From NCBI GenBank assembly GCA_002887195.1, contig PJAB01002093.1, positions 1 through 10,528 on the forward strand: a stretch of 10,528 bases of DNA. The letters are read 5' to 3'. Below the pieces are notes generated by a model. It saw nothing but the letters and a program-made list of their open reading frames with translations, was not told where the DNA came from and did not search any database. Made by a program: the position numbers and the translations under genes. Of the stretch, positions 1 to 6,709 are shown one piece after another (the stretch's first letter is position 1; each line of letters starts with the position of its first letter). The DNA comes from Chrysochromulina parva. Taxonomy: Eukaryota; Haptophyta; Prymnesiales; Chrysochromulinaceae.

Positions 1-1301
1 GGCTTGAGGCAGCGAAGATGGTAACCAGCGCTGCACCCGTGCCCGTCGCACAGCAGCATATCGTTGCCCTCCTCGTCCTCCTGCTCGCCGCACACACTGC
101 ACGCCACGCCTTCTCCGGTGACATCGTCATATACAAAGCTCGTCTCCGCAGCATCGCCGTCATCGCTCATCTCCTCGTCTCTGATTGCCTCTCGCCTGCG
201 CTTTGCCGGGGTTGTTACCGATAGAGTAGTGGACGCTGTGCGCTTGCAGGGCGGCGTATGCAGCGCCAGCACCACACTGCTCTCTCCGCGAGACGGGGCT
301 CGTGACGAGTCTCGCCTGGTGATACTTGCCACATCGTCCTCGGAGAGGCTGAGCGCCTCAAGTAACTGTCGGCGTGAACGGACCCTCTCGCCCGAGGTTA
401 AGTGTAGTGCACACATGTCCTTCCTGCTGAAGTCCTTGGGGCGCTCAGACACGCTCAAGCGCCAGCCGTGCAGCTCAGACGGCACCAGGCACCTCGTAGA
501 CCGCAGGCGCATCATCTCTTTGTACACTGCTATGCTCTTTTCGTTGGCCTGGGCCGCGGACGCGGGCGCGGGCGCGGCCGTCGCAGGTGACAGCGCGGGC
601 GCGGGTGAGGGCGCGGGTGCGGGCACGGGGGAGGGCGCGAGCACATGCTTGACAAGTGCGCCGCTTGCTTGCTGCATGTCGAGACAGATGGTGCCGAATG
701 AGGCCTGCGGGGCGGCCACCATGCGTGCAGGAAGGCGGCCCTGCAGTGCATGTTCGTCCAGCAGCAGCGACGTGGCGCCCGCCGCATGCGTCTTGTGTGT
801 GATGTTAAGTTCGATGGGGTCGAGAACGGCGTTGAGAGTGTGAAGGTCGTCGCTTGGGACAAAATTGAAGCCGAGATCCGCCCAAAGCTTCTTCGCCTCC
901 GCGTCGTTCTTGTTGACGATCGCCACCACGCGGGTGGCCTTTGTGATGGATGCCATCGGGATGAGCAGCGCGCGCGCTATCTCCCAGCGCGCCAGCTTCT
1001 CACCAGCTTCTCTCGAGCTGGCGACGCACAGCAGGCGGCAGTCGAGCGTGATGACGCCCCGCCGGCCGTGATCGATCTTGATGAGCAGCATGCCGACGAC
1101 GTTCCCAGACGCGTCCGTGCTGCCGCTCAGGTGCAGGTTCAGTTGCGGCAGCTCCTGGATGCGCTTCATTCGGAACTCCTTGAGCAGGTGGACGACGCAC
1201 GGCAGGTGGTCGATGAGGTCGAGCGCGCGGCCCTTGTCGAGCGGTGCGATGACGAGCCCGGTGTCCGGGTCGGTGTACGGTGCGAGCGGCTCCAGCTCCA
1301 T
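1..1301 (-). CDS. GNAT-like / MBD(TAM)-like / PHD-finger nuclear protein, 3' end cut by window
   Basis: An uninterrupted reading frame of 433 codons runs from ATG at 1301 off the left edge. The start has A at -3 and G at +4, and an in-frame TGA lies upstream at 1338-1340. Residues about 65-145 resemble an acetyltransferase (GNAT) fold: a strand GMLLIKID, then CVASSREAGEKLARWEIARA in the position of acetyl-CoA motif A, then RVVAIVNKNDAEAKKLWADLGF as the later strand-helix-GF element. Motif A is degenerate (R-x-x-G-x-K, not G/A), so catalysis is uncertain. An Ala-Pro-rich linker spans residues 220-252. Residues about 272-318 (ELHGW...LTSGERVRSRRQLLEAL) look MBD/TAM-like. PAKRRR at 366-370 is a possible nuclear signal. 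A PHD finger begins at C401 (C-x2-C-x13-C-x4-C-x4-H-x2-C); its last Cys pair lies outside the window. The likely role is a chromatin reader or modifier, as in plant PHD acetyltransferases, but here the acetyltransferase part comes first. The family assignment is by eye. Confidence 0.8.
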   Translation of the reverse strand, partial: MELEPLAPYTDPDTGLVIAPLDKGRALDLIDHLPCVVHLLKEFRMKRIQELPQLNLHLSGSTDASGNVVGMLLIKIDHGRRGVITLDCRLLCVASSREAGEKLARWEIARALLIPMASITKATRVVAIVNKNDAEAKKLWADLGFNFVPSDDLHTLNAVLDPIELNITHKTHAAGATSLLLDEHALQGRLPARMVAAPQASFGTICLDMQQASGALVKHVLAPSPVPAPAPSPAPALSPATAAPAPASAAQANEKSIAVYKEMMRLRSTRCLVPSELHGWRLSVSERPKDFSRKDMCALHLTSGERVRSRRQLLEALSLSEDDVASITRRDSSRAPSRGESSVVLALHTPPCKRTASTTLSVTTPAKRRREAIRDEEMSDDGDAAETSFVYDDVTGEGVACSVCGEQEDEEGNDMLLCDGHGCSAGYHLRCLK

Positions 1302-1919
1302 GTTCGGCGTGCCGCACGCTCTTTCCGTCCAATCAGCTCATGTGCCACGTGCACGAGAACTTCTTCAACTTGCGAGATCATGAACATTGTAATTAAATTG
1401 TCAGCAAAACAAAACTTAAAAAGCGAAGCCCCTCTGCCTCCCTCCAATGGCCTTTGGTACTTTGGGACAAAAAAGCTAAAAGGCCGCGACCGACACACAG
1501 AGGTCAGAGCGATCCGCACAGAGCAGTCGATGTTGACGTACATTATCATTAAAAATTTTTATTAGGGGATATAAGGTTATAGCAATTTTTCGCACCCACA
1601 CCTCGACCTCCACCCTCTCTTCACACTTCACACTGGAAACTCTCTTCACATTTGTGATTTGTCTCTCTTCAGCCTTTGCGGACGGTCAATCCATCGCGTT
1701 CTCCGCCGCATGGACATGCTCGACCTCATCAGTGCTGCCAAGCCATGAGCGCTCACGACGTCACGACGTCACGATCGACGAGTCGCGGGGCCGCGGCGCG
1801 CGCACGCGCGGCGCGTCTCCCTTGCGCCCAGGCCCACCGAGACGGCGCGTTGGCGCGCGAGGCGCGAGGTTCAATCGATCGGCGCCCAAGACGGCGCGTT
1901 GGCGCGCGAGGCGCGAGGT
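1302..1919. promoter_or_regulatory. Spacer: upstream region of the PHD gene and 3' flank of cysteinyl-tRNA synthetase
   Basis: This 618-bp spacer separates two minus-strand genes. From about 1383 to 1680 it is clearly AT-richer than the rest of the window. It includes ATATAAGGTTATAG near 1569 and AATAAA on the minus strand at 1563-1558, a possible poly(A) signal for the synthetase gene. A CCAATCA box on the plus strand lies at 1329-1335, just upstream of the PHD gene ATG. The part from about 1741 to 1919 is GC-rich and repetitive, with an 8-bp and a 49-bp repeat. A short minus-strand frame starting at 1387 (MFMISQVEEVLVHVAHELIG) looks protein-like but is out of frame with the PHD gene. I could not connect it by a convincing splice, so a uORF or first exon is possible but unsupported. 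Confidence 0.45.
1753..1776. repeat. 8-bp tandem repeat, about 3 copies
   Basis: The unit TCACGACG occurs at 1753-1760 and 1761-1768, with a diverged third copy (TCACGATC) at 1769-1776. It lies in the 3' flank of the cysteinyl-tRNA synthetase gene. No function is evident. Confidence 0.7.
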
Positions 1920-1935
1920 TCAATCGATCGGCGCC
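1838..1935. repeat. 49-bp tandem duplication across the end of the cysteinyl-tRNA synthetase gene
   Basis: A 46-bp stretch at 1841-1886 is repeated without change at 1890-1935, a period of 49 bp. The short junction before each copy differs at one base (CCGA versus CCAA). The right-hand copy contains the last codons and the TGA stop (1920-1922) of cysteinyl-tRNA synthetase. The left-hand copy therefore carries a second, untranslated version of the same coding end and stop. Each copy contains an ATCGAT palindrome. The perfect identity suggests a recent duplication. Confidence 0.92.
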
Positions 1936-4857
1936 GCCGCGGCGGCGCGCAGCTGCTCGACGAGCGCTGTCTCGAGCGCCGTGCCCACCTCGTCCAGCAG
2001 GGCGCCCAGCTCGGCGCGCTTGGTCTGCACCTCCGCTCGCAGCTCGTCCAGATAGGCTGGCGTCTTGGCGAGCGTCGTCAGATGCTTCTCGTGCTCCTTC
2101 TTGTGCTTCTCGAGCAAGGCGAGCGCCGTCTTGAGCGCACTCTTCGAGAGCGGCTCCCCCGCCGCGTCGGTCGTCGGCTTCCCCTCAGCGTCGAGAGGCC
2201 CATACTTGCCAGCGTGTACCGGTAGGCTGAGCACCTGTGCGGGCGGCGTCGCAGCCATCTCAGCCTTGGCGAGGGCCTCGAGCTTCGCGTTCAGCTTGTT
2301 GAGCATCTTGATCGCCCTGTCCTCGAGCTGCTTCGCCTGCTTCGCCTGCAGCTCGCGCCGGAGCACCTCGGGTTCGTCAAGCTTCCACAGCGCACCCTCC
2401 GCACGATCCTCGACGCGCACCCCAAGGTCAATGAGGGTTTCGTCACGCAGCTGGTCGCACAGCGAGAGCATGGTCTGAAAGGCCTCGGCGCCGAGCGGCT
2501 TGGCCGCCGTGCGCACCTGATGATGGATAAAATCAGCATGCACTCAGAAGCAATCAGCATGCACTCAGAGGCAATCCGCATGCACTCAGAAGCAATCAGC
2601 ATGCACTCAGAGGCAATGAGCAAGCACTCAGAGGCAATGAGCATGCACTCCGAGGCAATCAGCATGCACTCGGAGCCCACCTTGTCGCGGAACTGCACGA
2701 GCGCCGTGAGCACAGGGCCGACCTGCTCCTCGTAGCCTCCGCCGCCCTGGGCGACAGGGAATCCGAGCTCCTCATGTGTGATCACACCGAAGACTCGCAG
2801 CATGCGCGTCACGTAGACGGCTCCGCTCTGGAGCAGCAAGGCATCAAAGTGCCCTCCGGCGCGTTGGGCGGTGAGGTACGCGAACGCGTCCGAGGCGATC
2901 GCGAGCAGCGCACCCATCGCACCGGGCGTGTTGAAGTTGTCGCACAGGGCCGAGTGGACGGCGGCCTGGTGGCCGAGGAAGGAGGCATGCAGCTTGCGCT
3001 CGGGTTCCCCCCAAATAGTTGGCGCCTTTTGCCAATTCGAATCGCGCAGCACGGCCTTGACCTCGTCAAAGTAGTTCTTGAGCGTCGCCTCCTTCGTCTT
3101 CACCTCGCCCACTGTCTGATCGGAGAAGTCCATGCGCTTATCCCACGGCTGTAGCAAGAAGAGCAGCCGCAGCTGACGCGCGGAGAAGTCCTCGAGAGCT
3201 TGACGAATCGTGATGAAGTTCTTGAGCGATTTGGACATCTTGAGACCCTTGATGAGCAGATGCCCAAAGTGCCAAAAGTGGTTGACCCACTGTGAGCAGC
3301 CATGGAATGCTTCGCTCTGGCAGAGCTCATTGTCGTGGTGTGGGAACTTGAGGTCGTGCCCTCCCGCATGCACGTCCATATTGGAGCCCATCACGTCCGA
3401 AGCCATCACCGAGCACTCGATGTGCCAGCCTGGCCGGCCACCACCCCACGGTGAGGGCCATGCGGGCTCCCCTGATGAGGGAGGCCATCAGAGGTCATCA
3501 GTGGTCATCAGAGGTCATCAGAGGTCATCAGGGGCCACGCGGCTCACCTGATTTGGAAGCCTTCCAGAGAGCGAAATCTCCCGCCGAGCGCTTCTCACCG
3601 CTCATCGCCTTATGGGTGCCTTCGGACTCAGCCATCTCCGCTTCGGTCGCTCGCCCCTTGGAGGGTTCGAGCTTGGGGTAGTGGTGGCCGGCCGCCTTGA
3701 AGGCTGCAATGTCCATGTAGACGGAGCCATTGGATTCGTACGCGAGGCCCTTGGCGACGATCGCCTCGACGAAGGTGACAATCTGGGGCACGTACTCTGT
3801 CACTCGGGTCAGGCAGTCGGGCTGGCGGATGTTGAGCGCCTTCATATCCTCGAGCCACTCCACCTCGTACCTGAGGAGGGAGGGTGCACTCAAGACGCAC
3901 TCAAGACGCAATCAAGACGCAATCAAGGCGCACTCAAGGCGCAATCAAGGCGCACTCAAGACGCAATCAAGGCGCACTCAAGACGCAATCAGCATCGTAC
4001 CTTCGCGCATGCGCGTCGAAGATCTCGTGCTGGGTCACTCCAGCACCCTTCTCGGCGTCGAGCGACTCCGCGAGCGCCTCTCCCGCCGCGTCAACGAGCG
4101 CGTCGGGCGTGGCGGCCTCGTCCTTGAGCAGCACCTTGACGCTCTCGTGCGTCGCCGCGAACGTCGCCACCTTGTGTTCCTGCTGCGCGAGTAACTCCAC
4201 TCTCTCGTCCTCTTCGCGCCCAGTCTCTTTAGGCACCTGGAGCTGCTCGAGCTTCTTCTGGAGCTTGGCCGCGAAGGCGGTGCACGCGCCAGCGGCGTCG
4301 TCGCGCACCTGCGCGAGCGGCCGCTTCTCGTCCTTGTACATCTCGAGCAGCTTGTTGCGCCGCGCCCGCAAGATGATCTTGTCGTCCACGTCGGTGACGT
4401 TCACTTGGAGGAAGACCTCGTACTGAAAGTAGTCCTCGAGGATGCGGCGCATGATGTCCATGGTCAGGTAGGCGCGCGCGTGGCCCATGTGGCACGCGTC
4501 GTACACCGTCGGGCCGCACGTGTACCACATCACGCGGTTGCCCTGCCGTGGTACGAACGGCACCTTTTCGCCCGTCAGTGAGTTGACCACCTTGAGACCG
4601 GTGACGCGCTGGCCCGAGAGTGCATCGACGGGGTGCCACGGTGGATGCTGGCCAAAGGTGCAGGCCTTTCCGAGGCAAGGCGCCGGGCGCGGGGCGTCGC
4701 CGATGCACGGCGCGCACGTGTCGACCGCGCTGCTGCCGGAGCTGTCAGCAAGCCGTGCGGCCAGCCAAGCGTAAGGGTCGCTCGGCTTCTCGAGTAGCAT
4801 GTCATTTACGGCCTGGTTGAGCGTCTCGGCCACCTTGTGCGACTGGAGGTAGTCCAT
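1920..4857 (-). CDS. CARS1: Cysteinyl-tRNA synthetase, eukaryotic cytosolic type, four exons
   Basis: The enzyme joins cysteine to tRNA-Cys using ATP. Proposed exons are 4857-4001, 3870-3548, 3471-2681 and 2516-1920, with junction phases 2, 1 and 0. They give 855 residues. The class I signatures are present: HMGH (the HIGH box) at residues 123-126 and KMSKS at 471-475. The expected zinc ligands are C114 (TCGPTVYD), C413 (GWHIECS), H438 and E442 (PHHDNE). Splicing restores conserved blocks: DFALWKASKS joins GEPAWPSPWGGGRPGWHIEC across intron 2. The C-terminal tail (KYGPLDAEGKPTTD..GEPLSK) matches the tail of animal cytosolic enzymes. The first 36 residues (YLQSHKVAETLNQAVNDML...) resemble a Dpy-30/RII-alpha-type helical docking motif, unusual for this enzyme. 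ATG at 4857 is used here. An in-frame ATG at 4914, with A at -3, would add 19 residues lacking acidic side chains. Confidence is very high for identity and high for the splice sites. Confidence 0.95.
2517..2680 (-). other. Intron 3 of cysteinyl-tRNA synthetase (164 bp, phase 0)
   Basis: The donor is GACAAG|GTGGGC, the acceptor is CATCATCAG|GTGCGC, and the junction joins FRDK to VRTAAKPLG. The intron length is not a multiple of three. The intron frame stays open because its repeat period is 21 bp, so retention would add a heptapeptide repeat (SECMLIA) and then shift frame, giving a different C-terminus that ends at 2291. The sequences at the donor (AGGTGGGC) and after the acceptor (AGGTGCGC) match at 7 of 8 positions. 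Confidence 0.88.
2537..2680. repeat. 21-bp tandem repeat filling intron 3, about 6.9 copies
   Basis: Units start at 2537, 2558, 2579, 2600, 2621, 2642 and 2663. Each has two half-units, written on the plus strand as CATGCACTCAG followed by A(A/G)GCAATCAG, with occasional substitutions. The last unit runs exactly into the splice donor at 2680. The array makes up 144 of the 164 intron bases. The half-units resemble the repeats of the other two introns. Confidence 0.95.
3472..3547 (-). other. Intron 2 of cysteinyl-tRNA synthetase (76 bp, phase 1)
   Basis: The donor is AATCAG|GTGAGCC and the acceptor is CTCATCAG|GGGAGCC. The join reconstitutes the conserved KASKS-GEPAWPSPWG block. Donor-side sequence ATCAGGTGAGCC-GCGTGGCCC aligns with acceptor-side ATCAGGGGAGCCCGCATGGCCC with two mismatches and one gap, so the intron is flanked by an imperfect direct repeat of about 22 bp. 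Confidence 0.9.
3482..3531. repeat. 10-bp tandem repeat in intron 2, five copies
   Basis: The plus-strand unit is AGGTCATCAG, with a C at position 4 in the first copy and a leading T in the third. On the transcribed sense strand it reads CTGATGACCT. Each sense unit contains CTGATGA, the exact reverse complement of TCATCAG at the acceptor (3478-3472). Pairing of repeats with the 3' splice site is therefore possible. Confidence 0.95.
3871..4000 (-). other. Intron 1 of cysteinyl-tRNA synthetase (130 bp, phase 2)
   Basis: The donor is GCGCGAAG|GTACGATG and the acceptor is CCTCCCTCCTCAG|GTACGAGG. The join gives DAHARR-YEVEWLEDM, matching the region before the conserved LTRVTEYVPQIV block. AGGTACGA occurs in full at both intron ends, an 8-bp perfect direct repeat. 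An in-frame TGA occurs soon after the donor, so retention would truncate the protein. Confidence 0.9.
3886..3995. repeat. 11-bp tandem repeat in intron 1, ten copies
   Basis: Ten contiguous units of GCA(C/A)TCAAG(A/G)C run from 3886 to 3995. The C/A position reads C, C, A, A, C, A, C, A, C, A. The donor-proximal unit is GCAATCAGCAT, identical to the half-unit junction in intron 3. The array begins only five bases from the donor end of the intron. Confidence 0.95.
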
Positions 4858-5041
4858 GGAGGCTGCCCTTGCCGAACCACACAGGACAATTTTACACGTC
4901 GCCTGCGGAATCATAGTGGGGTTTTGGCGCGCTCGCGGGCAATCGTTCGACGCGCCGCCGCCGCCCGCCGCCACGATCACACTCCACAAGGTCCTCAGCA
5001 TGATCTGTCTGCACATACTCCGGATACCTGGGGAGCAAAAC
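4858..5041 (-). promoter_or_regulatory. Short spacer upstream of cysteinyl-tRNA synthetase
   Basis: Only 184 bp separate the stop of the upstream minus-strand gene from this ATG. The region must hold both the 3' flank of one gene and the promoter and 5' leader of the next. It includes a GCC-repeat run near 4960-4975 and a possible alternative in-frame start at 4914. No clear TATA box is visible. Confidence 0.35.
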
Positions 5042-5905
5042 CTAAGACCCTGGCGCACTGTACCCACCCTTTGACCTATACGCTTCGTACTTCTCGAGCG
5101 CCAACTCGTAGCCGCGCCCGCCGTACGTCTTCGCGTGCGTGTAGCTGAACTGCACGCCGTCACGTACCAGCCCTGGCAACTCCTCCCAATAAGTTTTATT
5201 TGGTATCGCGTCGAAGCCCTTGGCCTGATTGTAATGATAATTGTACGCGGCGCCGGCGGCGCAGTACATGCAGAAGGCGAAGACGAGGAGCATAATGAGC
5301 GAGCTGTACATGCCGCGCGTCGTGCTGATCGGGCACGCGTACTTGGACTCGAAGAGTGCCTCGTACTCGCACATTGAGATCTCGTGAATCGTCTTGAGGG
5401 AGCCCTCATCGCCCCAATTGCATGCGATCTGGTAGGTAATGAAGCGCGAGCCCATCTCCGTGCCGCCGTCGGGCGTCTGCTTCTTGCAAATGTCGCCCTT
5501 GTCGAAGCTGAGCTTCAGACCCTTGGCCGGGTCGTTCGTATCGAGCAGCGACACGCGCATGCTCTCGCTGTCGCCGAGGTTGTTGCACTTGGTGCCGCGC
5601 CACTTGGCAGCGGGCGCAGGCTGCGAGTTGCACTCTTTGACGGCGTTGCCGCACACATTGAAGCGGTACGTGTACCCTCCCGCCGTCGCCGACGTGAAGT
5701 CGTGGCTAGTCTGCTTCATCGGCGAGAGGTCAAAGTGCAGGTTCGTGCCTGCTGGCGAGAAGACGCAGCTCGAGCCCGCGATCCCCCCGCTGGCCGGTGC
5801 CGGCGGCGGATAGGGCATGAATCCGATGTCGTCGAATTCGTCCAACATCTCGCTGCTGGCCGCGTACGAGCCGACGAGCAGGCAGGAGAAGGCCCACAGC
5901 AACAT
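5042..5905 (-). CDS. Cation-dependent mannose-6-phosphate receptor / ATG27-like type I membrane protein
   Basis: This is a 287-residue protein from ATG at 5905. It opens with a signal peptide (MLLWAFSCLLVGSYAAS). The luminal part (about 18-196) has eight cysteines (47, 85, 92, 107, 140, 162, 179, 191) and looks like an MRH fold. It shows Y-x-F-x-x-C at 80-85, R154 followed eight residues later by C162, and E175...C179-E-Y181 before YACP. In the known fold R, E and Y of these blocks contact the sugar. One membrane segment follows at about 199-220 (MYSSLIMLLVFAFCMYCAAG). The cytosolic tail carries IPNKTYWEELPGLVRDGVQF, like the conserved tail of M6P receptors and Atg27. The likely role is sorting at the Golgi, endosome or autophagy membranes. 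I cannot decide between the two family names. The gene is intronless and diverges from the leucine-rich-repeat gene. Confidence 0.85.
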   Translation of the reverse strand: MLLWAFSCLLVGSYAASSEMLDEFDDIGFMPYPPPAPASGGIAGSSCVFSPAGTNLHFDLSPMKQTSHDFTSATAGGYTYRFNVCGNAVKECNSQPAPAAKWRGTKCNNLGDSESMRVSLLDTNDPAKGLKLSFDKGDICKKQTPDGGTEMGSRFITYQIACNWGDEGSLKTIHEISMCEYEALFESKYACPISTTRGMYSSLIMLLVFAFCMYCAAGAAYNYHYNQAKGFDAIPNKTYWEELPGLVRDGVQFSYTHAKTYGGRGYELALEKYEAYRSKGGYSAPGS

Positions 5906-6073
5906 GGGAAAAAACACGGCACTCTTGCCTTCTTTGTCATCTTCGCGGCTACGACTTCCTGCGTGCACGGAGGTTGTCTAAGATGGAACAGCTTTCTATT
6001 TATTTTGATGAGGATCGTCATTGGACGAACAGCGCTACAAGGCGCGCTCCGCGCGTCCGACGTCCGTCTCCTA
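5906..6073. promoter_or_regulatory. Divergent promoter region between MRH-protein and LRR-protein genes
   Basis: 168 bp separate the two opposed start codons. The region contains an AT-rich stretch at about 5993-6009 and an inverted CCAAT box (ATTGG at 6020-6024). Both encoded proteins have signal peptides, so shared expression is plausible but unproven. Confidence 0.5.
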
Positions 6074-6709
6074 ATGTTGCGCGCGCTCGGACTGCTACTG
6101 AGCCTCGCGCCGCCGCTTGTAGAAGCGCGCTGGTGCCAGGTAGAAAATGTGAAGGCGGACGTGCATGGCAACTACTCTTTCTCGGGCCCGTGGAAAATCG
6201 ACTCGTGCACGACGCTGTCACTAGACCACGGCATGTGCGTCGAGGCTGACTGCCCGTGGCGTGTGCCGTTCAGCGACGAGGATATTATCAAGCTAGCGGA
6301 CAAACTGCACGGCAACAGCGCACTCACCGCGCTCTCCATCGCCTCCAACAAGATGACCGACGAGAGCACCATCGCCATCGCCGAGGCGTTGCGCGAGAAC
6401 GAGGCACTCTCCGACCTCAACCTGCAGGCAAACGAGATCGGCGACGCGGGCGCGGTCGCGCTCGCAGACGCGCTCGCGACGAACGAGGTCTTTTTGACTC
6501 TCAACTTGGAGCACAACCAGCTGACGGACGAGGGCGCGCGCGCGCTCCTTGCGGTCCTCCGCAGCAACAGCAGCGCCTTTGAAAAGCTCTACATTGGCCA
6601 CAACAGCGGCGTCTCCGAGGCCCTCGTTGCCGAGGTCAAGATGCAAAACAAGCTCGCGTTCATGCCGCCGGGGGAGCATGAGATGCGCAGCCTACCAGAT
6701 GAGCTCTAG
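6074..6709 (+). CDS. Secretory-pathway leucine-rich repeat protein (ribonuclease-inhibitor type), C-terminal PDEL
   Basis: This is a 211-residue protein. ATG at 6074 was chosen because it places a signal peptide (MLRALGLLLSLAPPLVEA) at the N-terminus; an earlier in-frame ATG at 6008 would bury it. Residues 20-62 are cysteine-containing (C21, C45, C55, C60) and may form a cap. From about 66 to 180 there are about four 28-residue repeats of the NLR/ribonuclease-inhibitor style: LTALSIASNKMTDESTIAIAEAL, LSDLNLQANEIGDAGAVALADAL and FLTLNLEHNQLTDEGARALLAVL, then a weaker one at LYIGHNSGVS. The C-terminus is LPDEL, resembling an ER-retention tail. Such repeats usually bind proteins; no partner can be named. 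The frame is open upstream to 5384, but that part is antisense to the MRH gene and is not considered coding. Confidence 0.8.
   Translation: MLRALGLLLSLAPPLVEARWCQVENVKADVHGNYSFSGPWKIDSCTTLSLDHGMCVEADCPWRVPFSDEDIIKLADKLHGNSALTALSIASNKMTDESTIAIAEALRENEALSDLNLQANEIGDAGAVALADALATNEVFLTLNLEHNQLTDEGARALLAVLRSNSSAFEKLYIGHNSGVSEALVAEVKMQNKLAFMPPGEHEMRSLPDEL

Noticed and set aside
64..843. Plus-strand gene opposite the PHD gene
   Set aside because: The composition is Ser/Ala-rich low complexity, whereas the minus frame shows a PHD finger and ordered domains.
1299..1389. Upstream first exon for the PHD gene (MFMISQVEEV...)
   Set aside because: It is in a different frame, and no plausible GT-AG pair joins it to the main frame, which has its own well-placed ATG.
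1860..1935. tRNA T-arm-like GGTTCAATC motif
   Set aside because: No matching acceptor, D-arm or anticodon stem surrounds it, and it is part of the 49-bp duplication.
2520..2735. Plus-strand repetitive peptide (SEAISMH repeats)
   Set aside because: It is the antisense of the 21-bp intronic repeat and has no independent support.
2537..3995. CRISPR-like array
   Set aside because: Units are contiguous without unique spacers, differ in length between blocks, and sit exactly within introns of a eukaryotic gene.
5906..5968. GTG-started extension of the MRH protein
   Set aside because: The codon at 5966-5968 is GTG, and the ATG at 5905 directly begins a signal peptide.
5384..6073. Long N-terminal extension of the LRR protein
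   Set aside because: The open frame is antisense to the MRH-protein gene and would bury the clear signal peptide starting at 6074.
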